A stretch of 7,025 bases of DNA from an archaeon (lineage in GTDB: Archaea > Hydrothermarchaeota > Hydrothermarchaeia > Hydrothermarchaeales > JALUUU01): contig JALUUU010000213.1 of the NCBI GenBank assembly GCA_027021185.1, positions 1-7,025 on the forward strand, in the 5' to 3' direction. A program made the translations under genes and the position numbers. The stretch's first letter is position 1, and each line of letters opens with the position of its first letter. The notes under the pieces were generated by a model. The model had not been told where the DNA came from. It made no database searches and saw only the letters and a program-made list of their open reading frames with translations. This document shows, piece after piece, positions 1 through 5,947 of this stretch.

Positions 1-1
1 G

Positions 2-262
2 TACGAGGTAAGCGTCGAGGAAAAGCTGAACAAGGTGGAGGAGAAGATCCGCCTTCTCCTGGAGCTTCACATGCCCTATGCGAAACCTGAGGACCATGAG
101 GTCAAAGTTAAAAACAAAAAGGTTACTATCAGCTTGGCTGACATGGCTAAGCTGAGGCGGGACTCTCTCCTCGGGAAACACTATGTGGCCAGGGATATTT
201 TCCGTTTCCTCGACATGGATAAAGTGGTGTTCGAGGAAGTATTCACTAAGCCGTCCTCTTGA
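2..262 (+). CDS. Unrecognised protein, C-terminal part (5' end outside window)
   Basis: An open frame runs from the window edge to a TGA at 260-262. The visible 86 residues are very rich in Lys and Glu and soluble in character, with no membrane segment. They start with a likely charged helix (about residues 5-25, KVEEKIRLLLELHMPY), then a short strand-like stretch (HEVKVKNKKVTISL), then a second helical region (ADMAKLRRDSLLGKHYVARDIFRFLD). A GTG at 35 and in-frame ATGs exist, but the frame stays open and keeps the same charged-helix character upstream of the GTG, so I treat it as 5'-partial. I do not recognise the family and assign no function. Its last 17 bp overlap the 3' end of the convergent UPF0179 gene. 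That it is a real gene rests on the open frame to the edge and protein-like composition; confidence is moderate. Confidence 0.6.
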   Translation, partial: YEVSVEEKLNKVEEKIRLLLELHMPYAKPEDHEVKVKNKKVTISLADMAKLRRDSLLGKHYVARDIFRFLDMDKVVFEEVFTKPSS

Positions 263-677
263 GCTCTACCAGCCTGAGCTTGAAACCTTTCGGGCACTGG
301 AGTTTTCCGAGGTCGTCCTCTATTCGGCAGCTATCGCCTTTCCTTAGGCCCTCGGGGATGCAGTATTTGTAGTTATCACAGAAAATTTCCCCACATCTCC
401 GGGGTTCATAGGTCACCGTGGATCCTGGATAGACTTTGTTCTCCTCCATGCATGCGCGAACGCTGCATTCCTCTGTCTCAACAACCCGCACTTTTCCAAA
501 GATTGCACAGTCATGTTCTTTGTCTCTGACGGAGACAATCCTGTATCTCCTGCCTCTTTCGAGGTTCCCTAGACAGACCCCCATTAAGGAGCAGCCGCTG
601 CATTCCTCGGGATAATTCAGCAGGATGAACTCATATCCCTCCCGGGCGTTCTTGCTGTCTACCAGGGTTACCTTCAT
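246..677 (-). CDS. UPF0179 family cysteine-rich protein
   Basis: The 143-residue protein looks like the archaeal UPF0179 family, full length, with function unknown. It has 11 cysteines: C26, C29 and C35 in a CSGCSLMGVC motif, then C57, C71, C76, C95, C100, C106, C117 and C128. The grouping CX2CX5C, CX4C and CX4CX5C suggests bound metal (Zn or Fe-S) or disulfide/redox chemistry; that is inference. There is no signal peptide or membrane segment, so it is probably cytoplasmic. The start ATG is at 675-677, preceded by a weak purine-rich stretch (GGGGTCATC). It lies 28 bp downstream of egsA on the same strand with no obvious promoter between, so co-transcription is likely. Its TAG stop overlaps the end of the convergent first gene by 17 bp. 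Confidence 0.85.
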   Translation of the reverse strand: MKVTLVDSKNAREGYEFILLNYPEECSGCSLMGVCLGNLERGRRYRIVSVRDKEHDCAIFGKVRVVETEECSVRACMEENKVYPGSTVTYEPRRCGEIFCDNYKYCIPEGLRKGDSCRIEDDLGKLQCPKGFKLRLVELKRTA

Positions 678-705
678 CGCAGATGACCCCTTTTTAACCC
701 CTGTC

Positions 706-1752
706 TCAGATCACTCCTGTTGATCTGGCCAGGTTCACGGCCTCGTCTCTGCTGAGCCCCCTGTCTCCTAATATAGTGTATCTCTGGGGGCGGATGAGGT
801 GGGCTTTGCGAAGAGCCTCCACTACCAGGTCTTCGCTGATCCCGAGTTCTTCAGCGTTAATAGGGGTGCCTATCCTCTTTAGTGCATCCCTTATATCCCT
901 CCAGTCCCCTCCATGCAGATACATCATCATAATGCTCCCAACCCCGCACTGCTCTCCATGAAGGGAGGGGGTTGAGGTGAGAGAGTCAAGAGCATGGCTG
1001 AACTTGTGCTCAGAACCGCTTCCCGGTCTGGAGCTCCCTGCGATGCTCATGGCGACGCCTGAGGAGATAAGGGCTTTAACTACCTTCCGCGTGCTTTCCT
1101 CTCTCTTTTTCTTGATCACATTCCTGTTGTCCATTATTATCTTGGCGGTCATCAGGGACAGGGCTGCGGCATACTCACTTATCTCCTCCCCTTTAATCCG
1201 GTGGGCAAGCTGCCAGTCTTTTACCGCGGTAAACTTTGATATGATGTCTCCGCAGCCGCTGGCGATTAATCTGTAGGGGGCTTTTCTTATTATCTCGGTG
1301 TCGGCTAAGACGCCCAAGGGGGCACGGGCAGGGATGGAAACTGAGCTGTCTCCCCGCTTCAGAGATGCCCTGGAAGAGGCTATTCCGTCGTGGCTCGCAG
1401 CCGTGGGGATGCTGAGGAATTCCCTGGCAGTTTCCTTGGAGACAAGCTTTGCCACGTCGATAACTCTGCCTCCGCCCACGCCTGCGAGGAAATCCACCCC
1501 CTTATCATGAACGATCTTCTTAATCCTCTCCACTTCCTCGAGGGAGCCCTCTCTGGTGATCACAACCTCGACGTCGTGCTCCTCCTCCATTAAGTTCTGG
1601 AGCTTTTCCCCGGCTATGCCGTATGTAGTGGGACCAGACACTATCAGGGCTCTGCCCTCAAGCTGCAAGTCCCTGCATAGCTCGTTTACTTTTGAGATAG
1701 TCTTTCTGCCCACCATCACTCCCCTGGGGAGCTGCATATACTTGGGCCGCAT
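706..1752 (-). CDS. egsA: sn-glycerol-1-phosphate dehydrogenase (NAD(P)-dependent)
   Basis: This enzyme reduces dihydroxyacetone phosphate to sn-glycerol-1-phosphate, the first committed step of archaeal ether-lipid backbone synthesis; it is cytosolic and zinc-dependent. The 348-residue length matches the family. Visible motifs are the N-terminal QLPRGVMVG strand, the nucleotide-binding GVGGGRVIDVAK (about 91-102), SIPTAASHDGIASSRAS (about 114-130) with substrate-region D122, SGCGDIISKF with D169, AGSSRPGSGSEHKFSHALD with H249, and LHGEQCG with H265. D169, H249 and H265 are the expected zinc ligands. The frame stays open upstream to 2022, but that extension lies antisense to the RNase H-like gene and is not family-like, so I chose ATG 1752 (MRPKYMQLPR); ATG 1737 is the alternative. 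No Shine-Dalgarno site is visible. It leads a minus-strand unit with the UPF0179 gene. Confidence 0.95.
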   Translation of the reverse strand: MRPKYMQLPRGVMVGRKTISKVNELCRDLQLEGRALIVSGPTTYGIAGEKLQNLMEEEHDVEVVITREGSLEEVERIKKIVHDKGVDFLAGVGGGRVIDVAKLVSKETAREFLSIPTAASHDGIASSRASLKRGDSSVSIPARAPLGVLADTEIIRKAPYRLIASGCGDIISKFTAVKDWQLAHRIKGEEISEYAAALSLMTAKIIMDNRNVIKKKREESTRKVVKALISSGVAMSIAGSSRPGSGSEHKFSHALDSLTSTPSLHGEQCGVGSIMMMYLHGGDWRDIRDALKRIGTPINAEELGISEDLVVEALRKAHLIRPQRYTILGDRGLSRDEAVNLARSTGVI

Positions 1753-1760
1753 GGATACTC

Positions 1761-1768
1761 TAATTAAC
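1761..1768 (+). promoter_or_regulatory. Candidate weak TATA-like element for the RNase H-like gene
   Basis: TAATTAAC lies 27-34 bp upstream of the ATG at 1795, on the opposite strand and side of the same 42-bp divergent gap. Like egsA, the downstream gene has no clear Shine-Dalgarno site, so a leaderless start is plausible. The match to an archaeal TATA box is only fair. Confidence 0.3.
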
Positions 1769-1775
1769 AGGAACC

Positions 1776-1783
1776 AATAAAAA
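1776..1783 (-). promoter_or_regulatory. Candidate TATA box for egsA
   Basis: Read on the minus strand this is TTTTTATT, preceded by a purine-rich AGTTAGG that could act as a BRE. It lies 24-31 bp upstream of the chosen egsA ATG. That distance would put the transcription start at or next to the ATG, giving a leaderless message, which agrees with the missing Shine-Dalgarno site. Confidence 0.45.
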
Positions 1784-1794
1784 CCTAACTGGAT

Positions 1795-2163
1795 ATGGAA
1801 ATCTTTATCGACGGTTCCTCCCGTGGAAATCAACTCGGACCTGGAAGAAGAGCAGGCAGGATAGCTGTGGTGATAGGCAGGGAGAAAATCCTTGAGGATG
1901 TGGGAGACGTTACCAACAATCAGGCTGAGTATATGGCCCTCATCAAGGCCCTGGAGGTTATTAGAGAGAGGGGCATAGAGAGAGCAACGATATATTCTGA
2001 CAGTGAGCTCTTGGTAAAGCAAATTAAGGGCGAGTACAGAGTGAGGAACCCTAACTTAAAACCCTATTACGCCCGGGTCAGGGCGCTTTTATCGGGGCTT
2101 AGGGTCAGGCTGATATGGGTCCCTAGAGAGGAGAATCCGGCTGGTAAGCTCCTAGAGGTGTGA
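1795..2163 (+). CDS. RNase HI-fold protein, last catalytic Asp replaced, short C-terminus
   Basis: The 122-residue protein has the RNase H type 1 layout. FIDGSSRGN gives catalytic D6, NNQAEYMALIKALE gives E45, and IYSDSELLVKQIKGEYRV gives D69 plus the usual handle-like helix. The family normally ends with a second Asp in an N-x-x-A-D-x-L motif. Here the codons read N-P-A-G-K-L, so position 117 is Gly (GGT, one base from GAT), and the protein stops five residues later. The region after D6 also carries extra residues (NQLGPGRRAGR) compared with the usual GNPGPAG turn. Active members cleave RNA in RNA-DNA hybrids; this one may be weakened, altered in metal use, or a binding protein. It is followed after 1 bp by the first DUF63 gene, suggesting a shared transcript. 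The fold assignment is firm; activity is uncertain. Confidence 0.85.
   Translation: MEIFIDGSSRGNQLGPGRRAGRIAVVIGREKILEDVGDVTNNQAEYMALIKALEVIRERGIERATIYSDSELLVKQIKGEYRVRNPNLKPYYARVRALLSGLRVRLIWVPREENPAGKLLEV
2155..2160 (+). promoter_or_regulatory. Shine-Dalgarno site for first DUF63 gene
   Basis: GAGGTG lies inside the last codons of the RNase H-like gene, 4 nt before the ATG at 2165. It supports that start and translational coupling across the 1-bp gap. Confidence 0.6.
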
Positions 2164-2164
2164 G

Positions 2165-2965
2165 ATGGATATCCAGGGATTAGTCAGCGAGTACTTAGTA
2201 GAGCCTCTATACCACGACACCTTCAATCCCGTCAACACCGCCCTATACGCTATATTATTTCTCTTTCTGATTTTTTTGATTCTGAGGGTCTTCGACAGGT
2301 TCAACGTAACCCTGGATTCAAGATTCTACACATATTTCCTGGGATTCGTATTCCTAGGCGCTTTTCTAGGAGCCCTAAAGGATGTGAGATTCCAAGGCTC
2401 CCTTATCCTCAGCACAGTAGGCATATACTTCAGCCTGTCTCTTCTCCTCCTGGGAAGCGTTACAATCGGGAAGCTGTTAGAAAGAGGAACAGGGGTTTCA
2501 TATAGCTTAGTCCCTATGGCCGCGGTGTACTCCATCAACGCATACCTGATCCTCAGATATCTGCCGAGGGATATAAGTGTGTCTCCCATTGTTTACATCC
2601 TGTTCCTCGGGATTATTCCAGGGCTGATCGTCTACGTGCTCTTCAAAAAACTGGGGGTTGCCTTATTGGAGAGCAGACTTAACCTCGGTGTATTCTTGGC
2701 CCATATGCTCGACGCCTCATCCACGTATCTGGGGGTTACCTTATTCGGCTTCAGTGAGAAGTTTTTCATAATGGATTACGTGATAAAGGCTGTGTCTCCC
2801 CTGGCATTGTTCCCTGTCAAGGGGGCATTAATCCTCATTGTCCTTTATTATTTAGAAAATGAGAAAGACCTGAGGGGCCTTAACAAAGACGTTATCAAGG
2901 CAGCTCTGATTCTCCTTGGATTGGCTCCAGCCCTGAGGAATACCTTTTTAAGCGTGCTTTTATAA
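2165..2965 (+). CDS. DUF63 family membrane protein, copy 1
   Basis: The 266-residue polytopic membrane protein has seven to eight predicted helices, roughly at residues 23-42, 55-72, 83-105, 112-132, 140-160, 174-195, 205-229 and 243-262. It fits the archaeal DUF63 family in length and in its C-terminal signature: AHMLDASSTYLG (H180, D183, T187) followed later by LGLAPALRNT. Function is unknown in the family; the conserved His and Asp lying within or beside a membrane helix suggest an intramembrane active or ligand site (inference). It is paralogous to the next gene, with the clearest similarity in the last third. Compared with that copy it has Gly69 where copy 2 has Arg68 (SSLRVLRD becomes AFLGALKD) and Ser211 where copy 2 has His210, so it looks like the more diverged member. 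The start is backed by a GAGGTG site. Confidence 0.88.
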   Translation: MDIQGLVSEYLVEPLYHDTFNPVNTALYAILFLFLIFLILRVFDRFNVTLDSRFYTYFLGFVFLGAFLGALKDVRFQGSLILSTVGIYFSLSLLLLGSVTIGKLLERGTGVSYSLVPMAAVYSINAYLILRYLPRDISVSPIVYILFLGIIPGLIVYVLFKKLGVALLESRLNLGVFLAHMLDASSTYLGVTLFGFSEKFFIMDYVIKAVSPLALFPVKGALILIVLYYLENEKDLRGLNKDVIKAALILLGLAPALRNTFLSVLL

Positions 2966-2974
2966 TTCCCAGCC

Positions 2975-3775
2975 ATGCAGAGTTTTATTGATAAGTACTT
3001 CTTAGACCCCATAAGATACGGCACTGGATATAACATAGTCAACACGGCGGTGTACGCCGTTCTCTTAGGGGTTCTGGTGTACTTAACAATAAGGCTCTTT
3101 AAGAAAATCGGTCTCAAGCTGGACGCCAGATTCTACATTTTCTTCGTGCCTTTCTTATATCTCGGGTCGAGTCTGAGGGTTCTCAGGGACTACGACGTCA
3201 TAACGTCCAATCTCTTCAAGACCCCGGGGATATACATCTTAATCTACGTCCTCCTGATATCCACAATTTTACTGGGCCTCGCTCTGGAGAGGTATGGCAT
3301 TTCGCGGTATCATTACATCCCCCTGGGAACAGCTCTCATTGGAGACGTCTACTCCACTGTTAAACTTATAGGCCTCGGCGTGAACATCCTGCCCCTGCTC
3401 CAGGCCATTCTTCTTGCCCTAGTAATAGGGATGGTGGTATACCTCGTCGTTGATAAAGTTGGGTATGACTTCCTTCGGGACAGGCTCAATCAGGGGATCC
3501 TGTTCGCCCATCTCATGGACGCCAGCGCCACTTATATGGGAATAAGTTTTTATGGTTTAAAGGCTCAACATGTGCTTCCGAGGACCGTCATATCAGCAAC
3601 CCATCCCTCGGTGATGTTCGTCCTCAAGCTCGGTGTGATTCTGCCGGTGCTGTACTATCTGAAAGACATTGAGGACGAGACAACGAGAGGGGTTTTAAGG
3701 GCCATAATCTTGACCCTCGGCCTCGCCCCTGGGCTTAGGGATACGTTGATGATAATGGTGCTGTCGGTGGTATAA
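2975..3775 (+). CDS. DUF63 family membrane protein, copy 2
   Basis: This second 266-residue DUF63 protein has the same predicted helix plan as copy 1 (about 22-41, 52-70, 83-103, 113-135, 137-158, 172-195, 210-229, 240-264). The signature reads AHLMDASATYMG (H179, D182, T186) and LGLAPGLRDT. It also carries SLRVLRD (R68, R71, D72) after the second helix and H210 in ATHPSVMFVLK, polar positions that copy 1 has partly lost, so this is probably the more canonical copy. The ATG lies 9 bp after the stop of copy 1 with no Shine-Dalgarno site, suggesting re-initiation or weak translation. Its TAA overlaps the proS ATG by one base (TAATG). The position just before proS and the shared transcript are visible; any functional link to tRNA charging is unproven. 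Confidence 0.9.
   Translation: MQSFIDKYFLDPIRYGTGYNIVNTAVYAVLLGVLVYLTIRLFKKIGLKLDARFYIFFVPFLYLGSSLRVLRDYDVITSNLFKTPGIYILIYVLLISTILLGLALERYGISRYHYIPLGTALIGDVYSTVKLIGLGVNILPLLQAILLALVIGMVVYLVVDKVGYDFLRDRLNQGILFAHLMDASATYMGISFYGLKAQHVLPRTVISATHPSVMFVLKLGVILPVLYYLKDIEDETTRGVLRAIILTLGLAPGLRDTLMIMVLSVV
3766..3770 (+). promoter_or_regulatory. Shine-Dalgarno-like site for proS
   Basis: GGTGG ends 4 nt before the proS ATG and lies inside the end of the preceding DUF63 gene. With the TAATG stop-start overlap it suggests translational coupling. Confidence 0.45.
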
Positions 3776-5187
3776 TGCGGGACACATGGAGAAACAACTT
3801 CAGTGAATGGTACAACGAGATAATCGAGAAAGCCGAGATCTTAGACGTTCGTTACCCTGTGAAGGGCCTTTATGTTTGGTTCCCCTATGGATTCAGCATA
3901 AGGAGCCATGTTCTCCACGTTATCCGAAGGCTCTTGAATGAGAAAAATCATCAGGAAGCCCTTTTCCCCCTTCTTATACCTGAGGACGAGTTTGCCAAGG
4001 AGGCAAAGCATATCCGGGGATTTGAGGACGAGGTTTACTGGGTGACCCATGGCGGCCTTCAGGAGCTAAACGTTAAACTTGCTCTTCGCCCAACCAGTGA
4101 AACCGCCATCTATCCCATGTTTGCTGTTTGGATCCGCTCTCACCGGGACATGCCCTTGAAGATATATCAGGTTGTGAACACCTTCAGATACGAGACCAAG
4201 CATACCCGCCCCCTGCTGCGTCTCAGGGAAATAACAACATTTAAGGAGGCTCATACGGCTCACTCATCCTGGGAAGACGCAGAGGCCCAGGTTGCCGAGG
4301 CCATTGAGATATACAAGAAGTTCTTCGACACTCTTGGGGTCCCCTATACAGTGAGCCGAAGGCCGGAGTGGGACAAGTTTCCTGGGGCGGAGTACACCAT
4401 GGCCTTTGACACAATTTTCCCGGATGGACGCGCCCTTCAAATAGCCACGGTCCATAACCTGGGGCAGAACTTCTCCAAGACATTTGAGATCACCTTTGAG
4501 AATCTCGAGGGGGAGCAGGAGCACGCTTATCAGACATGCTACGGCATATCTGACAGGGTCATCGCCGCCCTCCTGGTAACCCATGGAGACGATTCGGGGC
4601 TGTGTCTAATGCCCGAGGTGGCCCCCATCCAGGTGGTCATCGTCCCTATATGGTTCAAGGGGAAGCAGGAGGAGATAAACAGGGAAGTTAAGAAACTACA
4701 AGAGGACCTCTCCCCCCTGAGGGTGAGTATAGATGATAGAGAGCTCCGCCCAGGGAGCAAATTTTATGACTGGGAAATCAAGGGGGTTCCTTTGAGGCTT
4801 GAGCTAGGGCCGAGGGATCTGGCGGACAATGTTGTAACAGCTGTGAGGCGGGATACAGGCGAAAAACTGAGGCTTAAAAGGGATGACGTAAAAAAAGAGG
4901 TTGAGGGCATCCTGGAGAAGATAACCCAGGATCTGAGGGCCCGGGCTTGGAGGGTATTCGAGGAAAAAATAAAAGAAGCTGCCACAGTGGAGGAGGCCAG
5001 CGCTATCCTGCGTAAAGAGGGAGGCATAGTCCGCATCAAGTGGTGTGGAAGTGAAGACTGCGCCACAGATATAGAGGAGACAACCGGCGTGAGCATTTTA
5101 GGGATCCTCAGCGAAGACGTGGAGGGGAAATGTGCCCAGTGCGGCAGGCCTACAAAAACGCTGATTCAGCTCGGGCGTACCTACTGA
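3775..5187 (+). CDS. proS: Prolyl-tRNA synthetase, archaeal/eukaryotic type
   Basis: This cytosolic class II synthetase charges tRNA-Pro with proline using ATP. The 470-residue length fits the archaeal type, which lacks the bacterial editing insertion; none is seen between motifs 2 and 3. Visible landmarks are the RPTSET proline/ATP loop (105-110), motif 2 around FRYE (R138, E140) continuing to LRLREITTFKEAHTAH (148-163), the HNLGQNFS loop (227-234), and motif 3 around YGISDR (R261). The anticodon-binding domain runs from about 284 to 390. The C-terminal domain carries four cysteines (C424, C429, C453, C456), the expected zinc site, and ends in the family's conserved Tyr (GRTY). A small oddity is LMPEVAP at 278-284, where LPP is usual. 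The ATG overlaps the DUF63 stop, so proS is the last gene of the 1795-5187 unit. Confidence 0.97.
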   Translation: MRDTWRNNFSEWYNEIIEKAEILDVRYPVKGLYVWFPYGFSIRSHVLHVIRRLLNEKNHQEALFPLLIPEDEFAKEAKHIRGFEDEVYWVTHGGLQELNVKLALRPTSETAIYPMFAVWIRSHRDMPLKIYQVVNTFRYETKHTRPLLRLREITTFKEAHTAHSSWEDAEAQVAEAIEIYKKFFDTLGVPYTVSRRPEWDKFPGAEYTMAFDTIFPDGRALQIATVHNLGQNFSKTFEITFENLEGEQEHAYQTCYGISDRVIAALLVTHGDDSGLCLMPEVAPIQVVIVPIWFKGKQEEINREVKKLQEDLSPLRVSIDDRELRPGSKFYDWEIKGVPLRLELGPRDLADNVVTAVRRDTGEKLRLKRDDVKKEVEGILEKITQDLRARAWRVFEEKIKEAATVEEASAILRKEGGIVRIKWCGSEDCATDIEETTGVSILGILSEDVEGKCAQCGRPTKTLIQLGRTY

Positions 5188-5212
5188 AAGCATCGTTGAA
5201 ATCGCAGAAACC

Positions 5213-5220
5213 TTTATATA
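5213..5220 (+). promoter_or_regulatory. Archaeal promoter (BRE + TATA box) for psmB-fttA
   Basis: TTTATATA is a near-perfect archaeal TATA box, preceded by the purine-rich BRE-like AGAAACC at 5206-5212. The usual 25-bp spacing predicts transcription starting near 5241, leaving a leader of about 40 nt. It sits in the 92-bp gap after proS, so psmB and fttA very likely have their own promoter. The predicted leader contains a pyrimidine-rich stretch (about 5248-5265); its role is not known. Confidence 0.8.
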
Positions 5221-5270
5221 TGGTAAGATGTCAGGTATTTAGTGAACCTTGTTTTAGCTTCTTCTAATGT

Positions 5271-5276
5271 GGAGGT
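5271..5276 (+). promoter_or_regulatory. Shine-Dalgarno site for psmB
   Basis: GGAGGT ends 6 nt before the ATG at 5283 but only 3 nt before the in-frame TTG at 5280. Spacing therefore favours the ATG start, one codon shorter than the longest frame. Confidence 0.8.
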
Positions 5277-5282
5277 TCGTTG

Positions 5283-5921
5283 ATGGATGCTCTGGAAAAA
5301 ACTAAGAAATACATGAAGGGCACAACCACCGTTGGAATAGCCTGTAAGGAGGGAGTAGTCCTCGTTTCTGATAAACGAGCGACCATGGGCACTCTCATAG
5401 CCCACCGCATAGTACAGAAGAGTTTCAGGATTGATAAGCACCTTGGTGCCACAGTGGCGGGCGCTGTTGGAGATGCCCAGGCTTTAATCAGATGGATTCA
5501 GGCCGAGGCCAGGCTCTATCGCATGCGCCACGGAGAGGAGATGAGCACTGAGGCTGCGGCCACCCTCATGGGAAACATCCTCTTTTCAAGTAGATATTAC
5601 CCTATGATTGTTCAAGTCATTGTGGGGGGATATGACTATAAGGGGGCGAGACTCTTTTCTCTCGATCCTCTGGGAAGCAGCATTGAGGATAAGCTCGTAG
5701 CCACAGGCTCTGGGTCACCGGTGGCATATGGTGTCTTAGAGGACAACTACAACGAGAATTTACCCCTCTCAGAGTGCACGAAAATAGGGGTGAGAGCCCT
5801 TAGAGCAGCCCTTAAAAGGGACGCTATGACGGGTGACGGAATAGATGTCATTGAAATTACTAAAGAGGGATTCAGAAAGCTTTCAGAGGACGAAGTAAAA
5901 AAAATCACGAAGGCACTGTAA
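5283..5921 (+). CDS. psmB: 20S proteasome beta subunit (Ntn hydrolase, Thr protease)
   Basis: This is the catalytic subunit of the archaeal 20S proteasome, forming the inner rings of the barrel that degrades unfolded proteins in the cytosol. From ATG 5283 it has 212 residues. A 13-residue propeptide ends in YMKG, and self-cleavage before T14 exposes the catalytic threonine (TTTVGI). In mature numbering D17 and K33 (IVQKSF) complete the active site; S130 (ATGSGS) and RDAMTGDG with D167 and T170 match the supporting residues, Thr taking the place of the Ser known from Thermoplasma. No alpha subunit is in the window. A strong TATA box and a GGAGGT site precede it. fttA follows 26 bp downstream on the same strand, an adjacency I recall from other archaea, so the two are probably co-transcribed. 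Confidence 0.97.
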   Translation: MDALEKTKKYMKGTTTVGIACKEGVVLVSDKRATMGTLIAHRIVQKSFRIDKHLGATVAGAVGDAQALIRWIQAEARLYRMRHGEEMSTEAAATLMGNILFSSRYYPMIVQVIVGGYDYKGARLFSLDPLGSSIEDKLVATGSGSPVAYGVLEDNYNENLPLSECTKIGVRALRAALKRDAMTGDGIDVIEITKEGFRKLSEDEVKKITKAL

Positions 5922-5936
5922 CCCAATCCGCGTTTT

Positions 5937-5942
5937 GAGGTG
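5937..5942 (+). promoter_or_regulatory. Shine-Dalgarno site for fttA
   Basis: GAGGTG lies 5 nt before the GTG at 5948 and decides that non-ATG start over an in-frame TTG at 5966. Confidence 0.65.
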
Positions 5943-5947
5943 CGCGA

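Noticed and set aside
977..1276. Plus-strand open frames within egsA, including a hydrophobic stretch resembling a membrane helix
   Set aside because: egsA motifs are intact on the minus strand; the hydrophobic run is the antisense reading of charged and Asn-rich codons.
1753..2022. Upstream extension of the egsA frame by 90 codons
   Set aside because: It lies antisense to the RNase H-like gene, has no family resemblance, and the egsA N-terminus typical of the family begins at ATG 1752.
2958..2967. TTTTATAATT resembling a TATA box before the second DUF63 gene
   Set aside because: It is too close to the ATG at 2975: the predicted transcription start would fall inside the coding region. It is made of the last codons and stop of copy 1.
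4764..5096. 110-residue minus-strand open frame within proS
   Set aside because: Low-complexity Ser/Leu-rich shadow of the well-supported proS coding strand; the same holds for the minus-strand frames at 4241-4584.
5280..5282. TTG start for psmB
   Set aside because: Only 3 nt from the Shine-Dalgarno site; the ATG at 5283 has a better spacing of 6 nt.
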